This document shows positions 7,830-21,199 of a DNA stretch of 64,000 nucleotides, piece by piece. This DNA is from Anaerococcus pacaensis 9403502 (GTDB taxonomy: Bacteria > Bacillota > Clostridia > Tissierellales > Peptoniphilaceae). Location of the stretch: contig HG326665.1 of assembly GCA_000308255.3 (NCBI GenBank), positions 61,828-125,827 on the forward strand, given 5' to 3'. The stretch's first letter is position 1, and each line of letters begins with the position of its first letter. Under the pieces are notes generated by a model that saw only the letters and a program-made list of their open reading frames with translations, made no database searches and was not told where the DNA came from. A program made the position numbers and the translations under genes.

Positions 7830-8199
7830 TTATCTTGATTTCAGGTAGATGGTTAGCAATCACATTGATAACCCTATCCGCACCAACTATCAAGACTTCA
7901 TACATAGCATATTTTTCTAAGACAAAAGGCTCTTTTTTTATCATGTCAATATAGGCAGATTCTTCTCTATAATAAAATGGATAATATAGGTCCGGATCGT
8001 CTATCCACAAATCTGAAGTAAAATATTCGTCAGTTACCATATAGGAATAAACTATATACGGGAAGAAGACTTCTACTTTAACATCTTCTTCAGATGTAGA
8101 TAGGAAGAAGGTGTGACCCTCCTCACTAACCTTGATGTCACCTACGTACAATGCTCTAGAAGGCAAATTGCATACTTCTATTTTTTTATAATCTAACAT
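7825..8199 (-). CDS. Unknown protein at the end of the purine operon
   Basis: 124 residues, not recognised. Soluble, acidic and very rich in Tyr and Phe (FFPYIVYSYMVTDEYF, DPDLYYPFYYREESAY). No known catalytic motif is visible. It begins on the base after the purC stop, with the purC end (GCTAGGTTAG) as its only ribosome site, so it is translationally linked to purC. The link to purine metabolism is only by position. Confidence 0.65.
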   Translation of the reverse strand: MLDYKKIEVCNLPSRALYVGDIKVSEEGHTFFLSTSEEDVKVEVFFPYIVYSYMVTDEYFTSDLWIDDPDLYYPFYYREESAYIDMIKKEPFVLEKYAMYEVLIVGADRVINVIANHLPEIKIN

Positions 8200-8880
8200 C
8201 TAACCTAGCATAATTTTTTCAAGCTCAAGCGGCTTAATGTGCTCATCTTCCCTATAAGCTCTCATATTTCCGCCAGAAATTTCATCGATTAGAGCAATTT
8301 TTCCATCTTCGATTCTGCCAAATTCAAATTTGATATCGTAAAGCTCTAAGTCTTTCTTTGCCAATTCTTCTTTTACAAATTCACCAATATCTAAGGCTAG
8401 TTCTTTTAAGGTTTCATACTCTTCATGAGTCATGATACCTAGTAAAACAAGGGCATCTTCTGTAATAAGTGGGTCGTTTCTCTCATCATCTTTTAGTGTG
8501 ATTTCAACATATGGGTCGATTTTTGTGCCCTCTTCTATATACTTGCCATAACGTCTAATGAAAGACCCAACAGCATAATAGCGAACTATTACCTCTACCC
8601 CTTGGCCAAAAGGTTCGGCTTTTTTAACTACTGCTTCATTTTTATCTAAATCTGCTGATACGAAGTGAGTTGTAAGCCCCTTATCATTTAATTTTTCGTA
8701 GAAATATTTGGTCATAGCTACTGCTTGGTGGCCAGCACCTTCCATGGTAAGTCCTACTGTATTTGCACCAGGGTCAAAGACTCCATCAGTACCAGTCACA
8801 TCATCTTTGAATTTTAATACTACTTCATTATCATTTAGTTCATAAACGTCTTTAGTTTTTCCAGTATAAATCTTATTCAT
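8200..8880 (-). CDS. purC: SAICAR synthetase
   Basis: 226 residues, short bacterial form. Joins aspartate to CAIR to give SAICAR, the eighth step to IMP. Starts MNKIYTGKTKDVYEL (nucleotide loop GKTKDVY), has EVIVRYYAVGSFIRRYG and the late motif ALIDEISGGNMRAYR (usual form DEISPDTxRxW; here GGNMR follows ISxD-like residues). It lies 4 bp after purM and is co-transcribed with the rest of the pur genes. Confidence 0.95.
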   Translation of the reverse strand: MNKIYTGKTKDVYELNDNEVVLKFKDDVTGTDGVFDPGANTVGLTMEGAGHQAVAMTKYFYEKLNDKGLTTHFVSADLDKNEAVVKKAEPFGQGVEVIVRYYAVGSFIRRYGKYIEEGTKIDPYVEITLKDDERNDPLITEDALVLLGIMTHEEYETLKELALDIGEFVKEELAKKDLELYDIKFEFGRIEDGKIALIDEISGGNMRAYREDEHIKPLELEKIMLG

Positions 8881-8884
8881 TATC

Positions 8885-9901
8885 CTACCTTATTTTAATT
8901 TCTTTATTACCAGCTACCACTGTACCAATAACAGCTGCCTCATCTCTTAGAATTTCTAGAGCTTTGTTTTCATTAGATGGGTCAACAAACACAACCATAC
9001 CTATACCCATATTGAAAGTATGATACATCTCATCGATATCAACATCTCCCCAAGATCTAATCATCTCAAATATAGGGTCAATCTCAAGATTTGTTAGGTC
9101 AAAATCTACAGATAAATTTTCACACAATACTCTAGGTACATTTTCATATAGGCCGCCTCCAGTGATATGGGCTATGGCTTTGATTTCTATTTCATTAATT
9201 AAGGCTTTAATCTCTTTGGCATAAATCTTAGTAGGTGTGAGCAATTTCTCACCAATAGTTATCTCACCATTATATTTATCTGACAAGCTGACATTAGCCC
9301 TATTCATAGCCGCCCTTACTAAAGAGAATCCATTTGAGTGTACACCAGATGATTTGATACCGATTGCAATATCGCCTTCTTTTAAACTATCGCCCGTTAT
9401 CATCTTATCTCGATCAGCTAACCCTACTGCAAAGCCTGCTATATCATAGTCATTTTCATTATAAATCCCTGGCATTTCTGCAGTTTCACCACCGATTAAA
9501 GCGCATGATGCCTCTTCACATCCTGCTGCAACTCCACTCACGATATCCGCCATTTTCTCAGGATTTAATTTACCTGTTGCTATATAGTCTAGAAAAAATA
9601 GTGGCCTTGCTCCAGTACATAAGATATCATTGACACACATAGCCACAGCATCGATACCTACTGTGTCATGCTTATCCATCTCCATAGCAAGTTCTATTTT
9701 TGTGCCAACCCCATCAGTACCACTTACTAGAACTGGATTTTTCATGCCAGATATGTCTGGCATAAAAGCTCCAGCAAAGCCCCCTACATCTGCGAGAACT
9801 TCACTAGTGTGAGTTTTCTTTACAATTTGTTTGATGAGCTCCACCTCAGCATAACCCGCGTCTTTGTCTACTCCGGAATCTTTATATGTTAGGCCAGCCA
9901 T
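8885..9901 (-). CDS. purM: AIR synthetase (FGAM cyclo-ligase)
   Basis: 338 residues. Closes the imidazole ring of FGAM to AIR using ATP. Starts [20 protein letters not shown] and has VSGTDGVGTKIELA, the CVNDILCTGARPLFFLDY block, GGETAEMPGIY, GVHSNGFSLVR and HITGGGLYENVPR. It is homologous to the PurL core. The start overlaps the purE stop as TAATG, with AGAGGAAATATA as ribosome site. Confidence 0.97.
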   Translation of the reverse strand: MAGLTYKDSGVDKDAGYAEVELIKQIVKKTHTSEVLADVGGFAGAFMPDISGMKNPVLVSGTDGVGTKIELAMEMDKHDTVGIDAVAMCVNDILCTGARPLFFLDYIATGKLNPEKMADIVSGVAAGCEEASCALIGGETAEMPGIYNENDYDIAGFAVGLADRDKMITGDSLKEGDIAIGIKSSGVHSNGFSLVRAAMNRANVSLSDKYNGEITIGEKLLTPTKIYAKEIKALINEIEIKAIAHITGGGLYENVPRVLCENLSVDFDLTNLEIDPIFEMIRSWGDVDIDEMYHTFNMGIGMVVFVDPSNENKALEILRDEAAVIGTVVAGNKEIKIR

Positions 9902-10377
9902 TATATTTCCTCTAGATTGTGGTCATCTGCTATGACCTTATCAAGCATTTCTTGCTTGTGATCTTTTAATTTTTGAGCGAGGACTGGGTCTGATAAGCCT
10001 AGAATTTGTGCAGCTAGAATCGCTGCATTATCCCCACCATTTAGTGCAACAAGTGCTACTGGAACACCCTTTGGCATTTGCACCATAGATAAAAGTGCAT
10101 CAAAACCTGCTGTTTGTTGGCCGCCAACAGGTACTCCAATGACTGGTTTTGTAGTCATCCCAGCCATGACACCTGCTAGATGGGCAGCCATACCTGCTAT
10201 GCCTATAAATACCTTGGTCTCATCTTCTTCCATTGCTTTTTCAAGTATTGGAAGAGCCCTATGAGCTGAGATTACTCTGACTTCATAAGATATTTCGAAT
10301 TTTCTAAGAATTTTTGTAACTTTTTTTGCTACTTCTATATCCGAAGTAGATCCCATTATTACTTTTACATCTGCCAT
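9901..10377 (-). CDS. purE: N5-CAIR mutase / AIR carboxylase catalytic subunit
   Basis: 158 residues. Starts [16 protein letters not shown]; has the SAHRALP segment, [15 protein letters not shown] and [28 protein letters not shown]. No purK (N5-CAIR synthetase) is in this operon, so whether it works as the PurK-dependent class I mutase or as a direct carboxylase is open. Note the AGMAAHLAG motif, with Met where class I enzymes usually have Ala-Ala. Overlaps purM by one base. Confidence 0.95.
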   Translation of the reverse strand: MADVKVIMGSTSDIEVAKKVTKILRKFEISYEVRVISAHRALPILEKAMEEDETKVFIGIAGMAAHLAGVMAGMTTKPVIGVPVGGQQTAGFDALLSMVQMPKGVPVALVALNGGDNAAILAAQILGLSDPVLAQKLKDHKQEMLDKVIADDHNLEEI

Positions 10378-10388
10378 TTATCTAACTC

Positions 10389-16759
<6,371 letters not shown>

Positions 16760-16767
16760 AATGCTCC

Positions 16768-18273
16768 TTAGTGTTTAAAGTGGCGTGATCCACTAAATAA
16801 CATGCTTATACCAAGTTCATTACATCTTTTTATGGAATCTTCATCCTTCATAGATCCGCCTGGTTGCATGATAGCTGCGATTCCCATCTCATGAGCCATT
16901 TCTACCACATCTGGGAATGGGAAGAAAGCATCAGATCCTATTACAGCACCTGTAAAGTCCCTATCTGGAAAGTGGTCTTTGATAGATTCAATGGCCCAAA
17001 TCCTTGATTGTTGACCAGCTCCACATCCTAAAGTCTTTTTGTCTTTGGCTACTACTATTGCATTTGATTTCACGTATTTTACAACCTTTTGAGCAAAGAG
17101 CATGTCTTCAATCTGAGCTTCGCTAGGCTTTTTTTCTGTTACAATATTTATATCATCTAAGCCAAAGTCCTTGTCTTGGATTAGAACTTTGCCATTGAGA
17201 TACCTAATCTCTTCTCTCACTGATTCATTATCAAAATTTACTTTTACAAGTCTTATATTTTTCTTTTGTGTAAGGACTTCTAGAGCCTCATCTGTAAAAT
17301 CCGTAGCTGCTACGATTTCTAAGAAGATTTTATTCATTTCTTCTGCTGTTTCTTTATCCACAACACCATTAAGAGCTACCACACCACCGAATATTGATTG
17401 TGGGTCACATTCATAAGCTTTGATGTATGAATCATAAGCACTATCTCCAACGGCTACCCCACATGGTGATTGGTGTTTTAAGGCTACTAGGCCATTTGCT
17501 CCAAGTTCTTGGGCTAGTTCTAAGGCTGGGTTTAGGTCATTGTAGTTGTTGTAGCTCATTTCCTTGCCGTGGATGACTTCCATATCATCCATTAGCCCTT
17601 TTACGAATGGATCATTATATAAGCCGGCATTTTGTCCAGGGTTTTCTCCGTATCGTAATGAGCTTTCTAGCTCAAAACCATAGGTCTTACACTTATCTTC
17701 TTCACCAGTGAGTTCTTTAAAATAACGAGCGATCACAGAATCATAAAACGCAGTGAGGCTATAAGCCTTCATGGCAAGTTTTTGTCTATATATAAGGTCG
17801 ACTTTATCATTTTTTAGCCTATCAAGAAGTTCATCATAGTCAGCTGGGTCTGTTACTATAATCACATCCTTGTGGTTTTTGGCTGCCGATCTCACCATAG
17901 ATGGGCCACCTATATCAATATTTTCGATGATATTATCAGGGTCTCCACTCTCTAGTGCATTTTGGAAGGCATATAGATTGACAATTACTATATCGATAGA
18001 CTCAATTCCGTGTTCTTTTACAGTATTTACATGGTCTTTATCATCTCTTTTGTAAAGAATCCCACCATGGACATATGGAGATAGGGTCTTCACCCTACCT
18101 TCAAGAATTTCAGGAAAATTCGTTACTTCATCGATTTCAATTACAGGTACACCAGCTTCAGATATTTTCTTGTAGGTCCCACCTGTTGAGATGATTTCTA
18201 TACCAAGTTCATCTAGGCCTTTAGCGAGGTTTTCGATTCCTGTCTTATCTGTGACTGATATTAGTGCGCGCAT
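16768..18273 (-). CDS. purH: AICAR transformylase / IMP cyclohydrolase
   Basis: 501 residues. Bifunctional last two steps to IMP. The N-terminal MGS-like cyclohydrolase domain runs from MRALISVTDKTGIENLAKGL through STGGTYKKISEAG and GRVKTLSPYVHGGIL; the transformylase domain has RYGENPGQNA, ALKHQSPCGVAVG, FFPFPDVVEMA and MQPGGSMKDED near the end. It overlaps the end of purN by 29 bp with its own ribosome site (TTGGAGGAAGAGT). Confidence 0.97.
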   Translation of the reverse strand: MRALISVTDKTGIENLAKGLDELGIEIISTGGTYKKISEAGVPVIEIDEVTNFPEILEGRVKTLSPYVHGGILYKRDDKDHVNTVKEHGIESIDIVIVNLYAFQNALESGDPDNIIENIDIGGPSMVRSAAKNHKDVIIVTDPADYDELLDRLKNDKVDLIYRQKLAMKAYSLTAFYDSVIARYFKELTGEEDKCKTYGFELESSLRYGENPGQNAGLYNDPFVKGLMDDMEVIHGKEMSYNNYNDLNPALELAQELGANGLVALKHQSPCGVAVGDSAYDSYIKAYECDPQSIFGGVVALNGVVDKETAEEMNKIFLEIVAATDFTDEALEVLTQKKNIRLVKVNFDNESVREEIRYLNGKVLIQDKDFGLDDINIVTEKKPSEAQIEDMLFAQKVVKYVKSNAIVVAKDKKTLGCGAGQQSRIWAIESIKDHFPDRDFTGAVIGSDAFFPFPDVVEMAHEMGIAAIMQPGGSMKDEDSIKRCNELGISMLFSGSRHFKH

Positions 18274-18814
18274 ACTCTTCCTCCAAATTTTTGATAACTT
18301 CTTTTAAGATTTGATGCTCTAGTTTTAATACTTCATCTGCGATTTCTTGTGCAGAAGATAGTTTACTTATATCGACTTCTCTTTGAGCTATAATCGCCCC
18401 ATCATCTAGATTTTCATTTACGAAATGAACTGTAACCCCACTGACTTTTTCCTTATTCTCAAAGACAGCTTCGTGGACATGGATACCATAATATCCCTTG
18501 CCCCCGTATTTGGGTAATAGTGACGGGTGGATATTTATGATTGTGAATTTTTCTAAGAGTTTAGGGCTGATTTTTAATAGATATCCGGCAAGCACGATGA
18601 GGTCTATATTAAGATTTTCTAAAGCATTTATTATTTCATCATCATCTTTGCTTATGAGATACGGAATCCCAGCCTCTTTGGCATGAGAAAGGCCTGGGGC
18701 ATCTTTGTTTGATACTACGATTTTAATTTCACTATCAAAATATCCAATTTCCTTTGCATCTATGAGAGCCTTGAGGTTTGAGCCGCCTCCTGATATAAAA
18801 ACTGCTATATTCAT
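18245..18814 (-). CDS. purN: Phosphoribosylglycinamide formyltransferase
   Basis: 189 residues. Transfers formyl from 10-formyl-THF to GAR. Starts MNIAVFISGGGSNLKAL; contains LAGYLLKISPKLL, IINIHPSLLPKYGG (catalytic Asn/His) and VTVHFVNENLDDGAIIAQ (catalytic Asp). A longer frame to 18862 exists, but AAAGGAAGATAT sits before the ATG at 18814 and that ATG overlaps the purF stop as ATGA, the usual coupling. Used as the start here. Confidence 0.95.
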   Translation of the reverse strand: MNIAVFISGGGSNLKALIDAKEIGYFDSEIKIVVSNKDAPGLSHAKEAGIPYLISKDDDEIINALENLNIDLIVLAGYLLKISPKLLEKFTIINIHPSLLPKYGGKGYYGIHVHEAVFENKEKVSGVTVHFVNENLDDGAIIAQREVDISKLSSAQEIADEVLKLEHQILKEVIKNLEEEYARTNISHR

Positions 18815-20157
18815 ATATCTTCCTTTTTTATAGGATAATCCCCGGTAAAACAGGCCGTGCAAAAGTGATTTGGATTGGCCTTTGTAATCTTTAGCATCGA
18901 TTCTAGTGAAATGAATTCTAGGCTATCAGCCCCTATTATCTCACGCATCTGATCGACATTGTATTTGCTTGCTATTAGTTTTTCTTTATCTGGTGTGTCC
19001 ACTCCATAAAAACATGGATTGATAAAAGGCGGTGATGTGACTCTAATGTGGACTTCCTTGGCTCCGGCTTCCCTAATTCTTCTGATGAGCTTCGCACTTG
19101 TTGTCCCTCTAACTATTGAGTCATCGACAAGTATTATTCTCTTGCCTCTTATGACAGATTTTTGTGGATTTAGCTTAAGTCGTACTGCAAGCTCTCTTTC
19201 TTCCTGGGTAGACTTTATGAAGGTCCTACCCATGTACCTATTTTTCACTAGGCCCTCCGCAAATGGGATTCCTGATTTTTGAGCATAACCAATGGCTGAT
19301 GGTGTACCTGAATCTGGGACTGGACATACGAGATCTGCCTCTACCGGGCTCTCTTCACTGAGGACTTCTCCGCAGGCCCTCCTAAACATATAGGAATTTA
19401 TTTTCTCTATATAGGCATCAGACCTAGATGTATAGACATATTCAAATATGCAGTGCTTAGGAGTGATTTCATTATCCATCTGATATGAATGCAAACCATC
19501 GGCATCTATCAAAACTATCTCACCAGGCCTTATATCCCTATAATCATCTATGCTCAAGATTTCAATAGCAGAATTTTCACTAGCTATTATCAAATCTTCG
19601 TCATTCTCACCTACCATCAGTGGCCTTATTCCATGCGGGTCTCTAAAGCCTATTACCTTATCAGGCAGACAAAGTACACAAGAATAGCCACCCTTTATAT
19701 GTTTCATAGTCTCACGAATGGCTGTGATAATATCTCCCTCATAAAATCTAGTGATCAGAAAGAGTATCAGTTCACTATCAGTTTGTGTGTGAAAGGATAT
19801 GCCTTCTTCTTCTAGCTTAGATTTCAGAGCAGAGTAATTAATGATATTGCCGTCATGGGCTATTGAAAACTGCGTATTTTTGGTAAAGCTTACCAAGGGT
19901 TCGATATTAAAATCTTGGTTGCACCCTTCTGGCGAGCAGCGAACATGGCCTATACCAAAGTGTGAGTTTAAATTACCTAAGTTATCTCTTGTATATACAT
20001 CGTGAACTAGGCCTTTGCCCTTAATCCTATTTAGGTTTTTCCCATCAGATAGGACCATGCCAGTAGCATCTTGGCCCCTGTGCTGGATTGAATTTAGGGA
20101 GTAGTAGAACTTTTTGACAATATTATTTACTGAACTTATTGCAACTACACCACTCAT
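18811..20157 (-). CDS. purF: PurF-type amidophosphoribosyltransferase with degenerate glutaminase site
   Basis: 448 residues from the ATG at 20157 (ribosome site GAGGAAATATCT). The phosphoribosyltransferase half looks intact: GIPFAEGLVKNRYMGRTFI and PRPP loop ILVDDSIVRGTTSAK. Cysteines matching the B. subtilis [4Fe-4S] ligands are kept (KHCIFEY, NPCFYGVD, FCTACF). The N-terminal Ntn glutaminase has lost key residues: it reads MSGVVAIS where CGVxGI is expected, so nucleophile Cys1 is Ser; AHNGN is AHDGN, so oxyanion Asn101 is Asp; HVRYST is HVRCSP. An in-frame extension to 20196 (MCNQLEGLYEE) resembles the B. subtilis propeptide (IKGLNEE) but has no ribosome site. Likely ammonia-dependent or with altered chemistry; this is inference. 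Confidence 0.93.
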   Translation of the reverse strand: MSGVVAISSVNNIVKKFYYSLNSIQHRGQDATGMVLSDGKNLNRIKGKGLVHDVYTRDNLGNLNSHFGIGHVRCSPEGCNQDFNIEPLVSFTKNTQFSIAHDGNIINYSALKSKLEEEGISFHTQTDSELILFLITRFYEGDIITAIRETMKHIKGGYSCVLCLPDKVIGFRDPHGIRPLMVGENDEDLIIASENSAIEILSIDDYRDIRPGEIVLIDADGLHSYQMDNEITPKHCIFEYVYTSRSDAYIEKINSYMFRRACGEVLSEESPVEADLVCPVPDSGTPSAIGYAQKSGIPFAEGLVKNRYMGRTFIKSTQEERELAVRLKLNPQKSVIRGKRIILVDDSIVRGTTSAKLIRRIREAGAKEVHIRVTSPPFINPCFYGVDTPDKEKLIASKYNVDQMREIIGADSLEFISLESMLKITKANPNHFCTACFTGDYPIKKEDI

Positions 20158-20196
20158 AGATATTTCCTCATATAAACCCTCCAATTGATTGCACAT

Positions 20197-20222
20197 AAAA
20201 AGGGAACCCGCATGGGTCCCCT
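20197..20222 (-). terminator. Terminator-like hairpin between sORF and purF
   Basis: On the minus strand GGGGACCC, a 4-nt loop and GGGTTCCC are followed by five T. It lies inside the pur transcript, 40 bp before the purF start used here, so it is a likely attenuator rather than an operon end. Confidence 0.75.
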
Positions 20223-20226
20223 TAGT

Positions 20227-20337
20227 TTATCGACGCATAAAAAATCCACCAAAAAATTTTAATTTTTTGATGAATGCATCAGTTGAGTTTGGGCGTAGTT
20301 TGTCTGTATTACAAAAATAGCAAATCTTAGTAACCAT
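20227..20337 (-). CDS. 36-codon sORF leading the purine operon
   Basis: Too short for normal ORF calling, but with one of the best ribosome sites in the window (GAGGAAGAGGGAGGGGTATCT before ATG at 20337). The peptide starts MVTKICYFCNTDKLRP, has one CxxC pair, and ends basic and Phe-rich (KKLKFFGGFFMRR). Its 3' half overlaps an A/T-rich hairpin (about 20248-20273) followed by TTTTTT, and a GC-rich terminator follows its stop. It could be a leader peptide coupling translation to transcription of pur genes, or a small zinc-binding protein. Function unknown. Confidence 0.6.
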   Translation of the reverse strand: MVTKICYFCNTDKLRPNSTDAFIKKLKFFGGFFMRR

Positions 20338-20378
20338 AGATACCCCTCCCTCTTCCTCATTTAAATATATATAACTAT

Positions 20379-20406
20379 ATTATAAGTAATTTTATCATAA
20401 TTTCAA
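20379..20406 (-). promoter_or_regulatory. Promoter of the purine operon
   Basis: TTGAAA (20401-20406) and TATAAT (20379-20384) with a 16-bp spacer on the minus strand. Transcription would start near 20372, giving a 35-nt leader before the sORF. No purine riboswitch aptamer or PurR box was recognised. Confidence 0.65.
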
Positions 20407-20415
20407 GTATTTTGT

Positions 20416-20421
20416 TATAAT
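20416..20421 (+). promoter_or_regulatory. -10 box placing the start at or next to the trmN6-like ATG
   Basis: TATAAT with a TTATCA 18 bp upstream. The ATG at 20428 is only 6 bp beyond, and no ribosome site is present, so the mRNA is probably leaderless. Confidence 0.55.
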
Positions 20422-20427
20422 ATTGTT

Positions 20428-21132
20428 ATGAAAAAATTAGATTATATACCAAAAACTGATATTAAGATGATTCATGTAGACAAGGCCTACACATTTGGAA
20501 TAGATTCAATTATACTGCTCGATTTTGCAAAAATGAAGAAAAACAAAAGCCTGATTGATATAGGAGCAGGATCTGGGATTCTTAGCCTCGGTGCCAATGC
20601 CATGTATGGTTTAAAACAAGTAACTGCGATAGAAATACAAAAAGAAAAAGCCGAGCTATTAGAAGAAAATGTGAAACTTAATAATATAGATAATATCAAT
20701 GTAATTAACGATGATTTAAATAAGGTAGACCTTTCAATAAATTCATACGACTACATTATCACCAATCCACCATATTATAAAATAGATGATAATATCAACA
20801 ATAAAAGCGAAGATTACCTAATTAGCCGCCAGGAAAAATATTTAAAGATAGATCAGATATTTAACTTTGCCAATAAAACTCTAAAGGATAAGGGCAAGCT
20901 CTTTATGATCCACAAACCTGAACGCATCGTAGACATCTTCCTTGCGTCTGGCAAGATCAAGCCAAAAAGAATTAGATTCGCCCATTCAACTTTCGATAAA
21001 AAACCCCAGTTTATCCTTATAGAATTCGTGAAAAACGCCAATGATGGAATAAAAATTGAAGACCCACTTATAATATACGAAGATGGGGCTTATACTCGCG
21101 AAATGAAGTTAATTAGTGGCATAGAAATTTAA
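20428..21132 (+). CDS. TrmN6/YfiC-like tRNA adenine-N6 methyltransferase
   Basis: 234 residues. SAM-dependent class I methyltransferase: motif I is LIDIGAGSGILSLGA (residues 40-55), the acidic end of beta-2 is AIEIQ, and the N6-adenine motif is ITNPPYYK (about residue 110). The HVDKAYTFGIDSIILLDFA start fits the tRNA1(Val) A37 family, which uses a DAxLLA pattern. Substrate in this organism is inferred. It is divergent from the pur operon, with overlapping promoter regions. Confidence 0.85.
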   Translation: MKKLDYIPKTDIKMIHVDKAYTFGIDSIILLDFAKMKKNKSLIDIGAGSGILSLGANAMYGLKQVTAIEIQKEKAELLEENVKLNNIDNINVINDDLNKVDLSINSYDYIITNPPYYKIDDNINNKSEDYLISRQEKYLKIDQIFNFANKTLKDKGKLFMIHKPERIVDIFLASGKIKPKRIRFAHSTFDKKPQFILIEFVKNANDGIKIEDPLIIYEDGAYTREMKLISGIEI

Positions 21133-21138
21133 GTTAAA

Positions 21139-21167
21139 TTGCTAATATATGACATATACTGTATAAT
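21139..21167 (+). promoter_or_regulatory. Promoter of the flavoprotein lipoprotein gene
   Basis: TTGCTA (21139-21144), 17-bp spacer, TATAAT (21162-21167), then a 33-bp leader with an AAAGGAGAG ribosome site. Confidence 0.75.
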
Positions 21168-21199
21168 GACATTGATATAAAAAAAACAAAGGAGAGTAT

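Noticed and set aside
20155-20196. Longer PurF start with propeptide-like MCNQLEGLYEE
   Set aside because: The ATG follows the terminator T-run with no ribosome site, while the ATG at 20157 has one. Kept as an observation, since the similarity to the Bacillus propeptide is real.
20338-20427. Purine riboswitch before the pur operon
   Set aside because: The leader from promoter to sORF is about 35 nt, too short for an aptamer, and no aptamer core was recognised.
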